Positions 8,806-17,173 of a stretch of 64,000 bases of DNA are shown one piece after another. The DNA is from Bradyrhizobium sp. 170 (GTDB lineage Bacteria; Pseudomonadota; Alphaproteobacteria; Rhizobiales; Xanthobacteraceae), in contig NZ_CP064703.1 of assembly GCF_023101085.1 (NCBI RefSeq), positions 2,666,001 through 2,730,000 on the forward strand. The letters are read 5' to 3'. The notes under the pieces were generated by a model. The model ran no database searches and was not told where the DNA came from. It saw nothing but the letters and a program-made list of their open reading frames with translations. The stretch's first letter is position 1. Each line of letters opens with the position of its first letter. The position numbers and the translations under genes are program-made.

Positions 8806-9107
8806 TGGTCTCTCTTCAGCTTGCGTCGGCCCCAATGATGTTGCTTGCGGGATGGATTGAACTTCCGAACATAGCTACGGTTCAACGCTCGCATCACGCC
8901 GATCCGCGCGAACATGGTTGGACCGCCTAGCTCGACCACCAGTATCAGCGCCTCGATGGCGGCCTGCCATTCGGCTGCGGAGGATTCTTCGTCGGGTAAG
9001 GCGGTTATGTAAGTAGCGGCGTCATGCAGGGTGACAAGCTTGCGCCCGTCGCTCAGCGCGATCGGCGCGTCAAACTTGCGGCTCCATTCTGATGAACGTT
9101 CCGACAT
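8802..9107 (-). CDS. Hypothetical protein, 101 residues
   Basis: Begins MSERSSEWSRKFDAPIALSD, contains a mixed helical middle (EWQAAIEALILVVELGGPTM) and a basic C-terminal end (KQHHWGRRKLKRDQ). A gaggg ribosome site is five bases before ATG 9107, which is why I reject the longer start at 9155. It resembles small conserved proteins of unknown function in rhizobia. Its stop overlaps the start of the damaged small gene downstream, indicating a former two-gene operon. Confidence 0.65.
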   Translation of the reverse strand: MSERSSEWSRKFDAPIALSDGRKLVTLHDAATYITALPDEESSAAEWQAAIEALILVVELGGPTMFARIGVMRALNRSYVRKFNPSRKQHHWGRRKLKRDQ

Positions 9108-9158
9108 CTCCCTCGCCCCGGGGCTCATCCAACCCGAAGCGACTAGTCGGGGCAAGGG

Positions 9159-9416
9159 CTACGTGGTCAGGTTCACCAGCATGGCCTCACAGGCCTTCTC
9201 GGCTTCGGCAAACGTCCTAAAGGGTGATCCGCCTACCCTGATGGCAGTCCGGTTGAGATTGATGGGGCGCCAGGAAGCTACAAAGCCCGGCCGCCCGTGG
9301 AGGCCGGGACCGCTGCTGCTTTCGTTGCTGATTACGAATGAGAAGCCGCGTTCGGTCGCGCTCCATATCTCTAACTCCTCTGTCGCGGGAGCGATGCGGC
9401 TGAAGTGCAGGGCCAT
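9159..9416 (-). CDS. Small hypothetical protein, 85 residues
   Basis: MALHFSRIAPATEELEIWSA onward; no transmembrane segment or known domain. The C-terminal FRTFAEAEKACEAMLVNL looks like a regular amphipathic helix. Coding composition is acceptable but the ribosome-binding site is weak. A strong palindrome lies just upstream of the start (9442-9464). Confidence 0.5.
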   Translation of the reverse strand: MALHFSRIAPATEELEIWSATERGFSFVISNESSSGPGLHGRPGFVASWRPINLNRTAIRVGGSPFRTFAEAEKACEAMLVNLTT

Positions 9417-9441
9417 TCCACGATCCAGTGAGCCCCCAAAA

Positions 9442-9464
9442 CGGCCCCAGATGGGCTGGGGCCG
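9442..9464. repeat. Dispersed GGCCCCAG palindrome, copy 1
   Basis: A nine-base perfect stem, cggccccag / ctggggccg, with a five-base loop, preceded by aaaa. Similar aaacggccccag hairpins occur at 14856-14884 and, imperfectly, at 17222-17262 and 17589-17620. They lie only in intergenic DNA and could be bidirectional terminators or a palindromic repeat family. Confidence 0.65.
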
Positions 9465-9680
9465 CCAACCTGCGGGCAGGTTTTCTTCCGGCCAGGGGGC
9501 TTTGGGGCATCGGCCGGAAGCAGTGAACCGACGCCCGATGGGGCTTGTAGTTCCAGCGATTGCAACATTTTCCCGACGATAGCGAGGGCTGGCTTGACCA
9601 AGAAGAAGCGGTTTCGCCTGATGGCCTCTCTAGCTCTCGTGGATTGCGAGTACGGCGCGACAGCGCTGTAATAGCCCGCG

Positions 9681-10077
9681 ATGAGCACCAAGAACCGGCA
9701 AGTCATCTGGGGCGGCCAGATCATGGGCGCCGAGATACGCGCTCGGCAAGCCCGAGAGGAAGCTAGGAAGGCCGCCCGTGAGGCTGATCGGGCGGAGGCT
9801 CACGCAATGGTCCTTGCGGATGGAAGGCTATGGCGGACCCGTCCAGCCGTCGCCGACGATCGGCCAATGTCTCGATGGCGGCCTCGGCTGGCTTGAGGTG
9901 GAGTGCAACCGTTGCAAGACGCGGGCGAGCTTTTCACTCGACGCGATCCGTCGCTCGCGGGACACGCTCATTTGGAAGCTAGAAGCGTCTCTCAAATGCC
10001 GCTCATGCCGGCAAGGCCGCTTCGCGCCACCAGTGCGCATTATCAAGCTGACTGAGACGCGCGCGATCACGCCTTAG
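9681..10077 (+). pseudogene. Small cysteine-pair protein, frameshifted
   Basis: The first frame (from ATG 9681) gives MSTKNRQVIWGGQIMGAEIR and a long charged helix to ADGRLW. After a one-base shift near 9830 another frame continues PTIGQCLDGGLGWLEVECNR with CNRC and CRSC pairs and ends TETRAITP at 10077. The two CxxC pairs suggest a zinc ribbon. Both parts are recognisable as one small protein common in Bradyrhizobium-type genomes, so the gene is broken or contains a sequence error. Confidence 0.65.
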
Positions 10078-10121
10078 GACGAAGCAGTCCACGAAGGCAG
10101 CTTCAAAGGGCGAGCGGGCCG
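10078..10121 (-). pseudogene. Scrap of an epimerase-like gene
   Basis: About 15 codons on the minus strand (RPARPLKLPSWTASS) match the interior of the intact epimerase at 32413-33687 (RPARPLKLPLWAASS). At DNA level 25 bases are identical (about 10095-10119 and 32993-33017). The scrap sits exactly against the truncated penicillin-binding protein, so it marks a recombination joint. Confidence 0.6.
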
Positions 10122-10735
10122 TGATCACCGGTGGCATCCTGTGGGCGCTGTACGGTGCGCCGTCCGCTGACACGCCGGCGCGCTTCGACCGGCATTCCCT
10201 TCTGATGAAAGCGGCGGACGTCGGACGCGCCGGACCTCTCGCGGACGCAGCTGCCCGCAACGCCTTCCCGGACCTGCTCGTCAAGGCGGTGCTGAGCATC
10301 GAAGATCGCCGCTTCTACCAGCATGTCGGGATCGATCCCATCGCAATGCTGCGCGCAGCGACGGTGAACCTCGATTCCGGCGGGGTTGTCCAGGGCGGGA
10401 GCACAATCACCCAGCAGCTCGTGAGGCTGCGCGGTCTTGTCGGGCGCGAACAGTCGATGAACCGCAAACTGCGCGAGGCATTCGCAGCGCTATGGCTCGA
10501 CTTTCACATGGATAAGGACGCGATCCTCGCCGAATACCTGAACAGCGTCTATCTTGGCGGCGGAGCCTACGGAGTATTGTCCGGTGCTCGCGTGTATTTC
10601 GGAAAGGGGCTGGCCGCGCTTTCCTTGGCTGAAGCCGCCATGCTCGCCGGTCTGATTCAAGCGCCGTCGGCCTACAATCCAATCCGCAATCCTGAAGCCG
10701 CGCGTCAGCGGGCCGAACACGTGCTCGACGCGCCG
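10121..10735 (+). pseudogene. PBP1A-type glycosyltransferase domain, truncated at both ends
   Basis: Contains the GT51 peptidoglycan glycosyltransferase signatures in order: AVLSIEDRRFYQHVGID (catalytic glutamate), GGSTITQQLVR, REAFAALWLDF, YLNSVYLGGGAYGV and AAMLAGLIQAPSAYNP. The membrane anchor is cut at the left joint with the epimerase scrap, and the transpeptidase domain is missing. After about 10735 the reading frame enters unrelated DNA. No functional enzyme is expected from this fragment of about 205 residues. Confidence 0.8.
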
Positions 10736-10905
10736 TGCGAGGATGATGGTCGTGCAGGTAAAGCGCCAATGCGTGCCGAAACGCCTGATCGTCCAGAACG
10801 GCTTCCTCGAATAGACGTTCCTGAATTTCGCGCAACAGGTCCGGCCAGAGATGAAGGGCGCCGGAGCCGATCACCTCTGCGCGAATCGTATCGTGTTCTG
10901 GCTCA
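10736..10905 (-). pseudogene. Small HPRT-motif protein, fragment
   Basis: The minus strand reads SGALHLWPDLLREIQERLFE and ALALYLHDHHPRTA before running into the truncated PBP gene without a stop. It is homologous to the intact 63-residue protein at 54179-54370 (WGDMPRDIQEALFE ... LLHDRHPRT). Both the start and the C-terminal end are missing. Confidence 0.65.
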
Positions 10906-10955
10906 TGAACATCGCCTTGCAGCCGCGTGGTGGACGGCGTGGCGGCAGCCTCCAT

Positions 10956-11816
10956 TCACGGGATACCTTGTTCTCTTGCTGTCAAAGGACGATTTGTCAG
11001 CCAGGCCGGCTCCGCGCCATCGCGATGGCGACCGCCCTCGCAAGCCGCGAACCACGCCACGACAGCTCCCAGCAATATTGAAGTCGCGACCGAAAATGCC
11101 GCGATGATGGCGCTGCGCCGCGAACGGACAATCGCGGTCTTGGCGCTGGCGATGATGTTGTCGACGCGGCGTTCGACGTCGGGGCCTGCCAGCGCGGTAA
11201 CGCCGCTCACCAACTGCACCAGATAGGCGCGGTCCTCGGCCGCGACGCCGCTGTGGCTGGAGGAGGTGAGCAGAACACGTCCGGCTTCCGCACGCTCCAT
11301 CGCCGTCTCGGCATTGGGTGTTCGTCGCGCCGGACGGAACAGCCGGTCGAGTTCGTAACTCAACATCGGCTCCGCCGCACTGGCGGCGGGCGCGGTTTGG
11401 GTGGAAGGCGCACGCGCGAGGGTCGCGCTTCCGAGCAGAGCGGTGATGAGCACGGTCATGACGACGGCGATGGCCCAGGCAGCCAGGCCGTGGAGGCCGT
11501 CCCTGTACTCGACCTCACCGGCATCAGCGGCAGGCATGGTCGTTTGGATGCGGCCGGCAACGTAGCCGCCGAGGCCGAAACTGACCAGCGATACTAATAT
11601 CAGATAGATGCCCGATAGCAGCCAAAGCGCCACCGAGGCGTCGCGCCAGGTCGGCGCGGAGGATGCCACGCCCAATCCGATGGCCGTTCCGAAGGCGATC
11701 AGAACGGCGGAAAGCGCCGTTGCGATCAACGCTCCTGCGATGGCAGGCGTCCAGCCAAGATAGCTGGGAGCTGCGATATGGCCCGGATAGATCCGTTCCT
11801 CTTCGATCGTGGTCAT
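10956..11816 (-). CDS. Multi-pass membrane protein, 286 residues
   Basis: Predicted segments: a hydrophobic pair near residues 24-48, another pair near 62-88, one near 114-130, a soluble loop of about 100 residues (a serine-histidine stretch and a VERRVDNIIASAKTAIV helix), and a last segment near 240-262. No family name recognised. The general layout (two N-terminal membrane pairs, alanine-rich loop, final segment) is shared with the 204-residue protein at 28987-29601. A 24-residue membrane peptide gene lies nine bases upstream, so the two form an operon. Confidence 0.75.
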   Translation of the reverse strand: MTTIEEERIYPGHIAAPSYLGWTPAIAGALIATALSAVLIAFGTAIGLGVASSAPTWRDASVALWLLSGIYLILVSLVSFGLGGYVAGRIQTTMPAADAGEVEYRDGLHGLAAWAIAVVMTVLITALLGSATLARAPSTQTAPAASAAEPMLSYELDRLFRPARRTPNAETAMERAEAGRVLLTSSSHSGVAAEDRAYLVQLVSGVTALAGPDVERRVDNIIASAKTAIVRSRRSAIIAAFSVATSILLGAVVAWFAACEGGRHRDGAEPAWLTNRPLTAREQGIP

Positions 11817-11825
11817 GGCAATTGC

Positions 11826-11900
11826 TCAACGAAGCCCGAAGAAGGAAAGGATGGCGAGGATTACTACGATCAGTCCAACGAGATAGATTAGCTGGTGCAT
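11826..11900 (-). CDS. 24-residue single-pass membrane peptide
   Basis: ATG 11900, with ggagcggg six bases upstream, encodes MHQLIYLVGLIVVILAILSF plus FGLR, almost entirely one hydrophobic helix. The stop is nine bases before the 286-residue membrane protein gene. Its size puts it below most gene finders. A comparable 27-residue peptide lies at 28777-28860 beside a similar membrane protein. It may be a subunit or modulator of the neighbouring membrane protein; that is inference from position. Confidence 0.65.
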   Translation of the reverse strand: MHQLIYLVGLIVVILAILSFFGLR

Positions 11901-12119
11901 GTCCCGCTCCTGGTTATTGAATTGGCTGGAAATGTAGGCGCGGCACATCGTGGGCCACGCCTTCAGCGCAGTCTCCATACGCTTCCTCTCAAGAGCACAA
12001 TTCGGGAGAGCGAACCCTGTTCCAATCCGGTAAGGAGACGGGGCTCCTCCATCGGCCGCCGGCGGGATCGATTGGCTAAATAGGAAGGTGCTTAGCGTAA
12101 GCCGCCGCAGAAGCAGTTG

Positions 12120-12250
12120 TCAGCGCTCGACCGTCGCCAGGGGCCGATGGCCCGAGGACTGATCGGTGACCGCCGACATCGAACGTCGACCCGTGGCACG
12201 GGCAATCCTAGCAGGTCTCAAAACTGTTCCAGCGCAGGTGGTAATCAACC
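12120..12250 (-). pseudogene. Rieske domain fragment of a FAD oxidoreductase
   Basis: Minus strand: HLRWNSFETC, TAG, DCPCHGSTFDVGG. The intact homologue at 37160-38767 reads HLHWNSFETCWDCPCHGSHF, so the tryptophan codon became TAG. Only about 40 codons of the iron-sulfur-binding end remain. It is fused directly to a SIR2-gene fragment. Confidence 0.75.
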
Positions 12251-12340
12251 TGGATAGTCGATTCAGAAAATCGGCTTCGGTAAGGACCAGCGATGCATCG
12301 TCATCGAAATCGCCATGGGTACTTGATGATACAGCCATGG
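12251..12340 (-). pseudogene. SIR2-like gene fragment
   Basis: Minus strand: HGDFDDDASLVLTEADFLNR, nearly identical to residues in the intact gene at 27730-28587 (HGDFDDDASLVLTETDFLDR). An extra base precedes it, putting the upstream IIKY out of phase. Only about 30 codons survive. Confidence 0.75.
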
Positions 12341-13024
12341 AAGGCCGAAAATGCGCCTCTCTGACCGAGGGCAACTTCTGCGGATAGACGACCGCCCGCC
12401 GATTTGGGCTATCGTGACCACCATAGCCCTGTTCGTAGCCGGCTTTCGGCCGCGGCGGCTGTCGCCGGTACCAGTCGATCATATGGGGCACCGGATGAAG
12501 GGCGCGGCCGTCTCGCAAGCGCGCCCTCGGAGATTTCGGCGCGCGGATGGAAGGACATTCTGCTCCGGGTTTTTCACAACAATCTCCGAACACCGGATCA
12601 TTGCTCTGGCCGCCGGCGTGACGTTCTACACTCTGCTGGCCATATTTCCTGCCATCGCGGCCCTGGTCGCGATCTATGGGCTGTCTCGGACCCCGCAACG
12701 CTCACCGTTCATCTGGAGAAGCTGTCGGGCCTGCTGCCAGGAGGCGCGATCGATGTCATCCGGGACGAACTCACCCGGGTCGCATCCCAGCGTGGCAGCA
12801 CGCTCGGGCTGACCTTCATCGTCGGACTTGCCGTATCCTTGTGGAGCGCGAACGCGGCGATGAAGTCGGTCTTCGACACGCTCAACGTCGCGTACGCCGA
12901 AACAGAGGCGCGAAGCCTCATCAAGCTGAACGCCATCTCGCTTGCGTTCACCGCGGCCGGCATTGTCTTCGTGCTAGTAGCCATCGCCGCTTTGGTCGTT
13001 CTGCCGTCCGCACTCAAATATCTA

Positions 13025-14072
13025 GAGCGGGATGGGTCTAGTTTGAATCGATTGAGGATTCCCAAATCGGAAGGCTTCTGATTCAACATGCTGGCTGGGA
13101 AGGAGGCCAGCATGGATGGGAAAACCCTATTCGAACGACCTTCGTGAGCGGGTGGTGAAGGCTGTCATCAAAGGCGGCCTGTCGAGGCATCAGGCGGCCG
13201 CCCAATTTGGGGTGGGCATCAGCACGGCGATCAACTGGGTACAGCGCTTCCACGAGACCGGCAGCGTCAAGCCGGACCAGATCGGCGGCTATAGGCCAAA
13301 GAAGATTGCGGGGCCGCACCGCGAATGGCTGATGCAACGGTGCCGGAAGGATTTTACCGTGCGCGGGCTGGTGGCCGAACTCGCTGTGCGTGGGCTCAAG
13401 GTCGATTACCGCACGATGTGGGAGTTCCTCCACGCTGAGAAGCTCAGTTACAAAAAAAGACGCTGATTGCCGCCGAGCAGGATCGTCCCGATGTTGCCCG
13501 TCGGCGGATGCAGTGGACCAAGTATCAGAATCGGATCGATCCCACTCGGCTGGTGTTCATCGACGAGACCTGGACCAAAACCAATATGGCGCCGCTACGG
13601 GGCTGGGCGCCGCGTGGTCAACGTCTCAAAGCCAAGGTGCCGCACGGCCGCTGGCACACCATGACCTTCATGGCCGCTTTGCGCCACGATCGCATCACCG
13701 CTCCCTGGTTCATCGAGGGGCCAATCAACGGCGAAGCCTTCCTTCTCTACATCGAGAAGGTTTTGGTTCCGACCCTGCGGCCCGGCGACATCGTGGTCAT
13801 GGACAATCTTGGCTCGCACAAGGCCCGCGCCGTGCGTCGCGCCATCCGTGCCGCCGGCGCAAGACTCTTCTACCTGCCGAAATACTCGCCAGATCTCAAC
13901 CCAATCGAGCAGTTCTTTGCCAAGTTCAAACACTGGCTGCGCAAAGCCGCGCAGCGAACCACCGAGGCCGTCTACGATGCTATCGCTCCAATCCTCGACA
14001 CCGTATCACCGGCCGAATGCGCCAATTACTTCGCCAACGCCGGTTATGACCAAACCTAGACTCATCACGCTC
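13025..14072 (+). mobile_element. IS630-family insertion sequence
   Basis: The left end gagcgggatgggtctag (from 13025) and the complement of the right end gagcgtgatgagtctagg (to 14072) form an imperfect terminal repeat of about 25 bases. TA dinucleotides flank both sides (13023-13024 and 14073-14074), the target duplication typical of IS630. Length about 1048 bases. It encodes one transposase through a frameshift. The host gene is yihY, and its frame is regained exactly when element plus one TA is removed. Confidence 0.9.
13116..14059 (+). CDS. IS630-family transposase with -1 frameshift at an A7 run
   Basis: The first frame (13116-13466, 116 residues) carries helix-turn-helix domains ([20 protein letters not shown]). 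It ends shortly after a run of seven A residues at 13452-13458. Slipping back one base there continues as [14 protein letters not shown] into the second frame, which ends at 14059. The second frame holds the DDE residues: [24 protein letters not shown] and [14 protein letters not shown]. An A7 slippery site joining the two halves is the usual way this group makes full-length transposase, so the element is probably competent. Confidence 0.85.
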
Positions 14073-14599
14073 TAGGCTTGTCGGAATTAGCAGAATTTCT
14101 TGTGTGGGCCGGTCGCTGACCGGCGCTGTTTGCCGTCCTCACATCGGCACTTGCTCTTGTTTATCGCTACGGACCATCGCGCGAGAAGCCGCGATGGCGG
14201 TGGATCACGTGGGGGAGCGCGTTCGCCGCTTTCGCCTGGATTGCGGTCTCCATGCTATTCTCAAGGTACGCTGCGAATTTTGGGAGCTTCAATCGGACCT
14301 ACGGGTCCTTGGGCGCGGTCATCGGCTTCATGACCTGGATTTGGTTGTCTGCGATCGTGATCCTGATCGGGGCCGAACTTAACGCCGAAATGGAGCACCA
14401 GACCGCACGCTACACGACGACGGGAGCGGCTGATCCATTGGGAGCTCGCGGAGCTGGCATGGCCGGTAGCGTTGGACCGGCGCAGAATTATTAGCGGGCA
14501 AGTAACACACGGCGCAGCGAGCCAGTTGAGCTTTGACATCGCCGCTCCCATCCGAGCATCCGGTGAAGTACTCACAGTCCGATGTCCTGATCGTCAATA

Positions 14600-14796
14600 T
14601 GTGCCATCACCTGGCCGAGGTCGCGCAGATCGACCAGAGGTCGGGGCGATGGTGGTGACAAGACGCCGAGGCGGCGGTCACGTCGGTCTCGTCTCAGGCT
14701 TCACGCCTGCCGATCGTGATTTCAGGGAACCACGGCCGGGTGATCGGCGAGGGCGTTTATCTGCGCGCGCGGATCATTGCATATGTCAGCCCGTGA
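14600..14796 (+). pseudogene. TIGR02594-type peptidoglycan-hydrolase-like protein, C-terminal remnant
   Basis: GAMVVTRRRGGGHVGLVSGF is the conserved histidine region of this NlpC/P60-like family. After a one-base shift another frame supplies IVISGNHGRVIGEGVYLRAR and ends IAYVSP at TGA 14794-14796. The catalytic cysteine region is missing. Remnant only. Confidence 0.7.
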
Positions 14797-15149
14797 CTTG
14801 AACCAAATTAATTGGAAGTTGTGGTAGAGTGTATCTGACCGCTCTGAATGAGAAACGGCCCCAGCACGGAGTTAGCTGGGGCCGCCACTTTCTCCCGGTT
14901 TGTCTCCACGATTCCCCGGGAGCGATGGATTCGACTCTCAGCAACGCTGCAGGTTCCTTAGAAGGCCCCGACGCAGGCTGCGGGCTCAACGATCTTCCAG
15001 GTTCTGTTCACTATTGGGCAGACGTTGCCATCTTTTCCCGTTTCTATCGGAACGCCGGATGGGTACCCACTACTCTATCCGGCTGTTAGGAAGGTAATAC
15101 TTTGGATGGCCTCGGCGCATGCTCGCGCTGGGGCCATTTTTATTGACCT
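14797..15149. other. Intergenic stretch with one palindrome
   Basis: Contains the palindrome at 14856-14884. An open frame at 14829-15089 has unlikely composition and spans the palindrome, so I do not call a gene. Confidence 0.4.
14856..14884. repeat. Dispersed GGCCCCAGC palindrome, copy 2
   Basis: A ten-base perfect stem, cggccccagc / gctggggccg, with a nine-base loop, preceded by gaaa. Same core as 9442-9464. Confidence 0.65.
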
Positions 15150-15518
15150 TTACTGTTTGCTGCGATCGACTTCCGTACCTGTGGGGTTCGGAGACGGCGG
15201 CGTCGGACGGTTGGTCGTCGCCGCTCCCGTGGTCGTGCCGGGCTCGGTGTTGGTGGTCTTGCCCGCAGGGTTGGCCGGCTGGGCCTGCTGCGCGGTCTCG
15301 CTGGGCGGCGTGGTCCCCGCCTGGTCCACGCTGTTGTTGTTCAGGCCGTAGAACACGACACCCAGCACGACTGCGATGGCGATGGCGTACATTGCGACCT
15401 TGGTGCCGCTGGCGGGACCTTCGACGAGCTGGGGATCGGCTTGCAGCTCATTATCGCGACGCCGCATTTCCTCTTCACTCCGGCCCGCACGATGGGGATC
15501 GTTCGGATGGTATGCCAT
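15150..15518 (-). CDS. Membrane-anchored hypothetical protein
   Basis: 122 residues: a charged cytoplasmic start (HPNDPHRAGRSEEEMRRRDN), one transmembrane helix at about residues 42-58 (VAMYAIAIAVVLGVVFYGL), and a threonine/proline-rich tail of about 60 residues. The layout suggests a single-pass protein with a flexible periplasmic tail. A ccggagg ribosome site precedes ATG 15518. A GGAAC box lies 60 bases upstream, but the -10 would be CATT instead of CGTT, so stress-sigma control is only possible. Confidence 0.75.
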   Translation of the reverse strand: MAYHPNDPHRAGRSEEEMRRRDNELQADPQLVEGPASGTKVAMYAIAIAVVLGVVFYGLNNNSVDQAGTTPPSETAQQAQPANPAGKTTNTEPGTTTGAATTNRPTPPSPNPTGTEVDRSKQ

Positions 15519-15745
15519 GAATTCGTTCCTCCGGTAGCGCCCCAGCTAAGCGAATAAACAATGGCCCGCGTGCGCGGATGTTCCGCGCAATGTTGCGACC
15601 GAGTTATCCCGGCCACATATCGGCGTCCATCTCGATTGAGTGGCTACATTTGTGGTCGAAACATAGACTAGCACGCGACGAACGCCTGATTCGCGCATTT
15701 CGCCGAACGTGATTTTTCGCGATCGTTTCACGACTCATTCTCAGT

Positions 15746-15782
15746 GGCCCGACGGCGGGAAGAGGAGGGTTGCCGTCGGGCC
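15746..15782 (-). terminator. Stem-loop downstream of the cysteine-rich protein gene
   Basis: An 11-base perfect stem (ggcccgacggc at 15746-15756 with 15772-15782) with a 15-base loop. It lies about 60 bases after the stop of the minus-strand gene at 15843-16043. Confidence 0.55.
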
Positions 15783-15842
15783 TTACCGCGCCGGCAATTG
15801 CGCGCTTATCAACGCGGCTCCTCTTTAACGTCTTCGTGCCGC

Positions 15843-16043
15843 CTAAGTGCCTAACTCATATCGGGTTCGAAGCCTGCCGGCATCGCGGGGGACGGCGTTT
15901 GGATCGGCTGGATCAGTTCGATTACAGTCCGGGCAGGGTGCACCGGCACCGCCGCACTTGCATGCCCTTTCGCCGACGAAGGGCCGATCAACGTGGTTTT
16001 CGCAAACCCAGCGACTATTGTCGCACCGAGGACAGTACCGCAT
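15843..16043 (-). CDS. Cysteine-rich zinc-ribbon-like protein
   Basis: 66 residues with eight cysteines, arranged CPRC near the N terminus, WVCENH, CKC, and CPDC. Paired cysteines of this kind bind zinc or iron. The motif order resembles a small family common in Bradyrhizobium-type genomes; no function is known. I use ATG 16043; an in-frame GTG precedes it directly. The ribosome-binding site is poor. Confidence 0.65.
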   Translation of the reverse strand: MRYCPRCDNSRWVCENHVDRPFVGERACKCGGAGAPCPDCNRTDPADPNAVPRDAGRLRTRYELGT

Positions 16044-16137
16044 CACCCGCGTCCCAACCGACTAATCGGCGGTCTCCTTAACCCGACACCACTTCAATTG
16101 CGGTGCAGCGGTTCCGTCCCCGAGTTGAGGGGCAGGG

Positions 16138-16743
16138 CTACCGCTCATCCTCAAAACTTCTATTCATTGCCGGGTGTTTCCGGTTCTTGTTCTTAACCCA
16201 ATGAGGCTGTCGACCACCGCGGTACGGTCGATCTCGGTGCTTCGAAACAATCCCTTCAAGCCCGAATTCGCAAGCCTTCCGGAACAGGTCCGGGCCGATC
16301 TCGCCCTGTTCGAAGTCGCTAATGAAGATGCCGTGGATCCGGCGGGCAAGGAGCCGGGCGAGGCTGGTCTTCCGCATGCTGAGCGGCAGCTTCCTGATGT
16401 CGTCGCCGTCCGCCACCAGCGTATCGAAGGCATAGAACTGGACTTCTTCATCATGCTGGCGCGAATGCAGCCCATCGAAATCGGATCGGCCATCAACGCC
16501 GAGCAGCACCGCTTCGCCGTCGAGCACGAACGAGCTCGACCGGTGCCGCAGCGCGGCCTCGACGATGATCGGAAAACGGTGGCTCCAGTCGTATCCGTTG
16601 CGGGTGAATAGCCGCACGCGCTTGCCTTCACGTTGAACAATTAGCCGATAGCCATCGTGCTTGATCTCGTGAAGCCAGTCCGGCCGATCAGGGACCTTGG
16701 TCCCGCGGGTCGGAATGCAGGGGTCGAACGCAGAGTTAGGCAT
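16138..16743 (-). CDS. ATP-dependent DNA ligase, adenylation domain
   Basis: 201 residues forming the nucleotidyltransferase domain of an ATP-dependent ligase. The catalytic lysine is in EIKHDGYR (about residue 28), followed by RLFTRNGYDWSHRF, LDGEAVLLG (motif III), FYAFD, LEGIVSKHRDRPY (motif IV) and WVKNKN (motif V). The OB-fold domain that follows in LigD or LigC is absent, so it is a minimal ligase-like protein as found in multiple copies in rhizobia. It probably serves break repair with Ku, but both Ku genes in this window are broken. Confidence 0.8.
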   Translation of the reverse strand: MPNSAFDPCIPTRGTKVPDRPDWLHEIKHDGYRLIVQREGKRVRLFTRNGYDWSHRFPIIVEAALRHRSSSFVLDGEAVLLGVDGRSDFDGLHSRQHDEEVQFYAFDTLVADGDDIRKLPLSMRKTSLARLLARRIHGIFISDFEQGEIGPDLFRKACEFGLEGIVSKHRDRPYRGGRQPHWVKNKNRKHPAMNRSFEDER

Positions 16744-16972
16744 GCGGGATAAATAGGCAACCGGGGTCTAAATGCGAGTCTGAGTTAGACCAGCCGAAGG
16801 ATCAACTGAACACATCGCCTCTCCACGCCGTCTGTCCGGTAGCCGACAAAATCAAATCCGGCCATTTGTTTCGCTCGCTCAATCGTGAATGCCGCAACGC
16901 GGGGCCTTGGGTTCAAATCAGAACCGCGATGTGACCGTAACCGTTATTAGGCAGCATTGAACGGAGGTCATA

Positions 16973-17173
16973 ATGTTGCGCCGTCGGTTCAAACAGACCA
17001 GTTCCCTTAAAGAGCGTCTCGCCGAACGTGCGAACGAGATCAGGGCACAGGCTGAAGCTCTTCCTCCAGGCAGCATCGAGCGCGAGCAATTGGAGCTGCA
17101 GGCAAGGCAGGCTGATACTGTCCGTCATATCAACGAATGGCTGATGTCACCCGGCCTACAGCCTCCGAAATAG
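16973..17173 (+). CDS. Small helical hypothetical protein
   Basis: 66 residues, almost all predicted helix (SLKERLAERANEIRAQAEAL, then EREQLELQARQADTVRHINE) with a proline-rich end. cggagg lies six bases before ATG 16973. No domain recognised. An AGAAC-N17-CGTT motif about 60 bases upstream is one mismatch from the EcfG consensus. Confidence 0.7.
   Translation: MLRRRFKQTSSLKERLAERANEIRAQAEALPPGSIEREQLELQARQADTVRHINEWLMSPGLQPPK

Larger units (their letters stand above)
12404..14494 (+). pseudogene. YihY/BrkB-family membrane protein gene, decayed and split by an IS630 element
   Basis: Pieces of a YihY/UPF0761 inner-membrane protein occur in order: ARGWKDILLRVFHN; after a shift EHRIIALAAGVTFYTLLAIF; after a second shift SDPATLTVHLEKLSGLLPGG to LKY at 13022; then the IS. 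After it: LGLSELAEFLVWAGR, TGA in place of tryptophan, and RYGPSREKPRWRW to GAELNAEMEHQTA. Removing 13025-14072 and one TA copy restores the frame exactly across the insertion point. So the gene has two frameshifts, one nonsense codon and an insertion. An intact family member is at 51221-52144. Confidence 0.85.

Noticed and set aside
10407..10955. Long minus-strand frame opposite the penicillin-binding-protein remnant
   Set aside because: Only its first quarter matches a known small protein; the rest is arginine-rich antisense of the PBP coding sequence.
13508..14059. Independent second IS630 gene
   Set aside because: It is the continuation of the first frame through the A7 slippery site, so it is annotated as one transposase.
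14829..15089. 86-codon plus-strand frame
   Set aside because: It spans a perfect palindrome and shows no coding bias.
16905..16930. A gggttcaaatc string resembling a tRNA T-loop
   Set aside because: No matching acceptor or anticodon stems around it on either strand.
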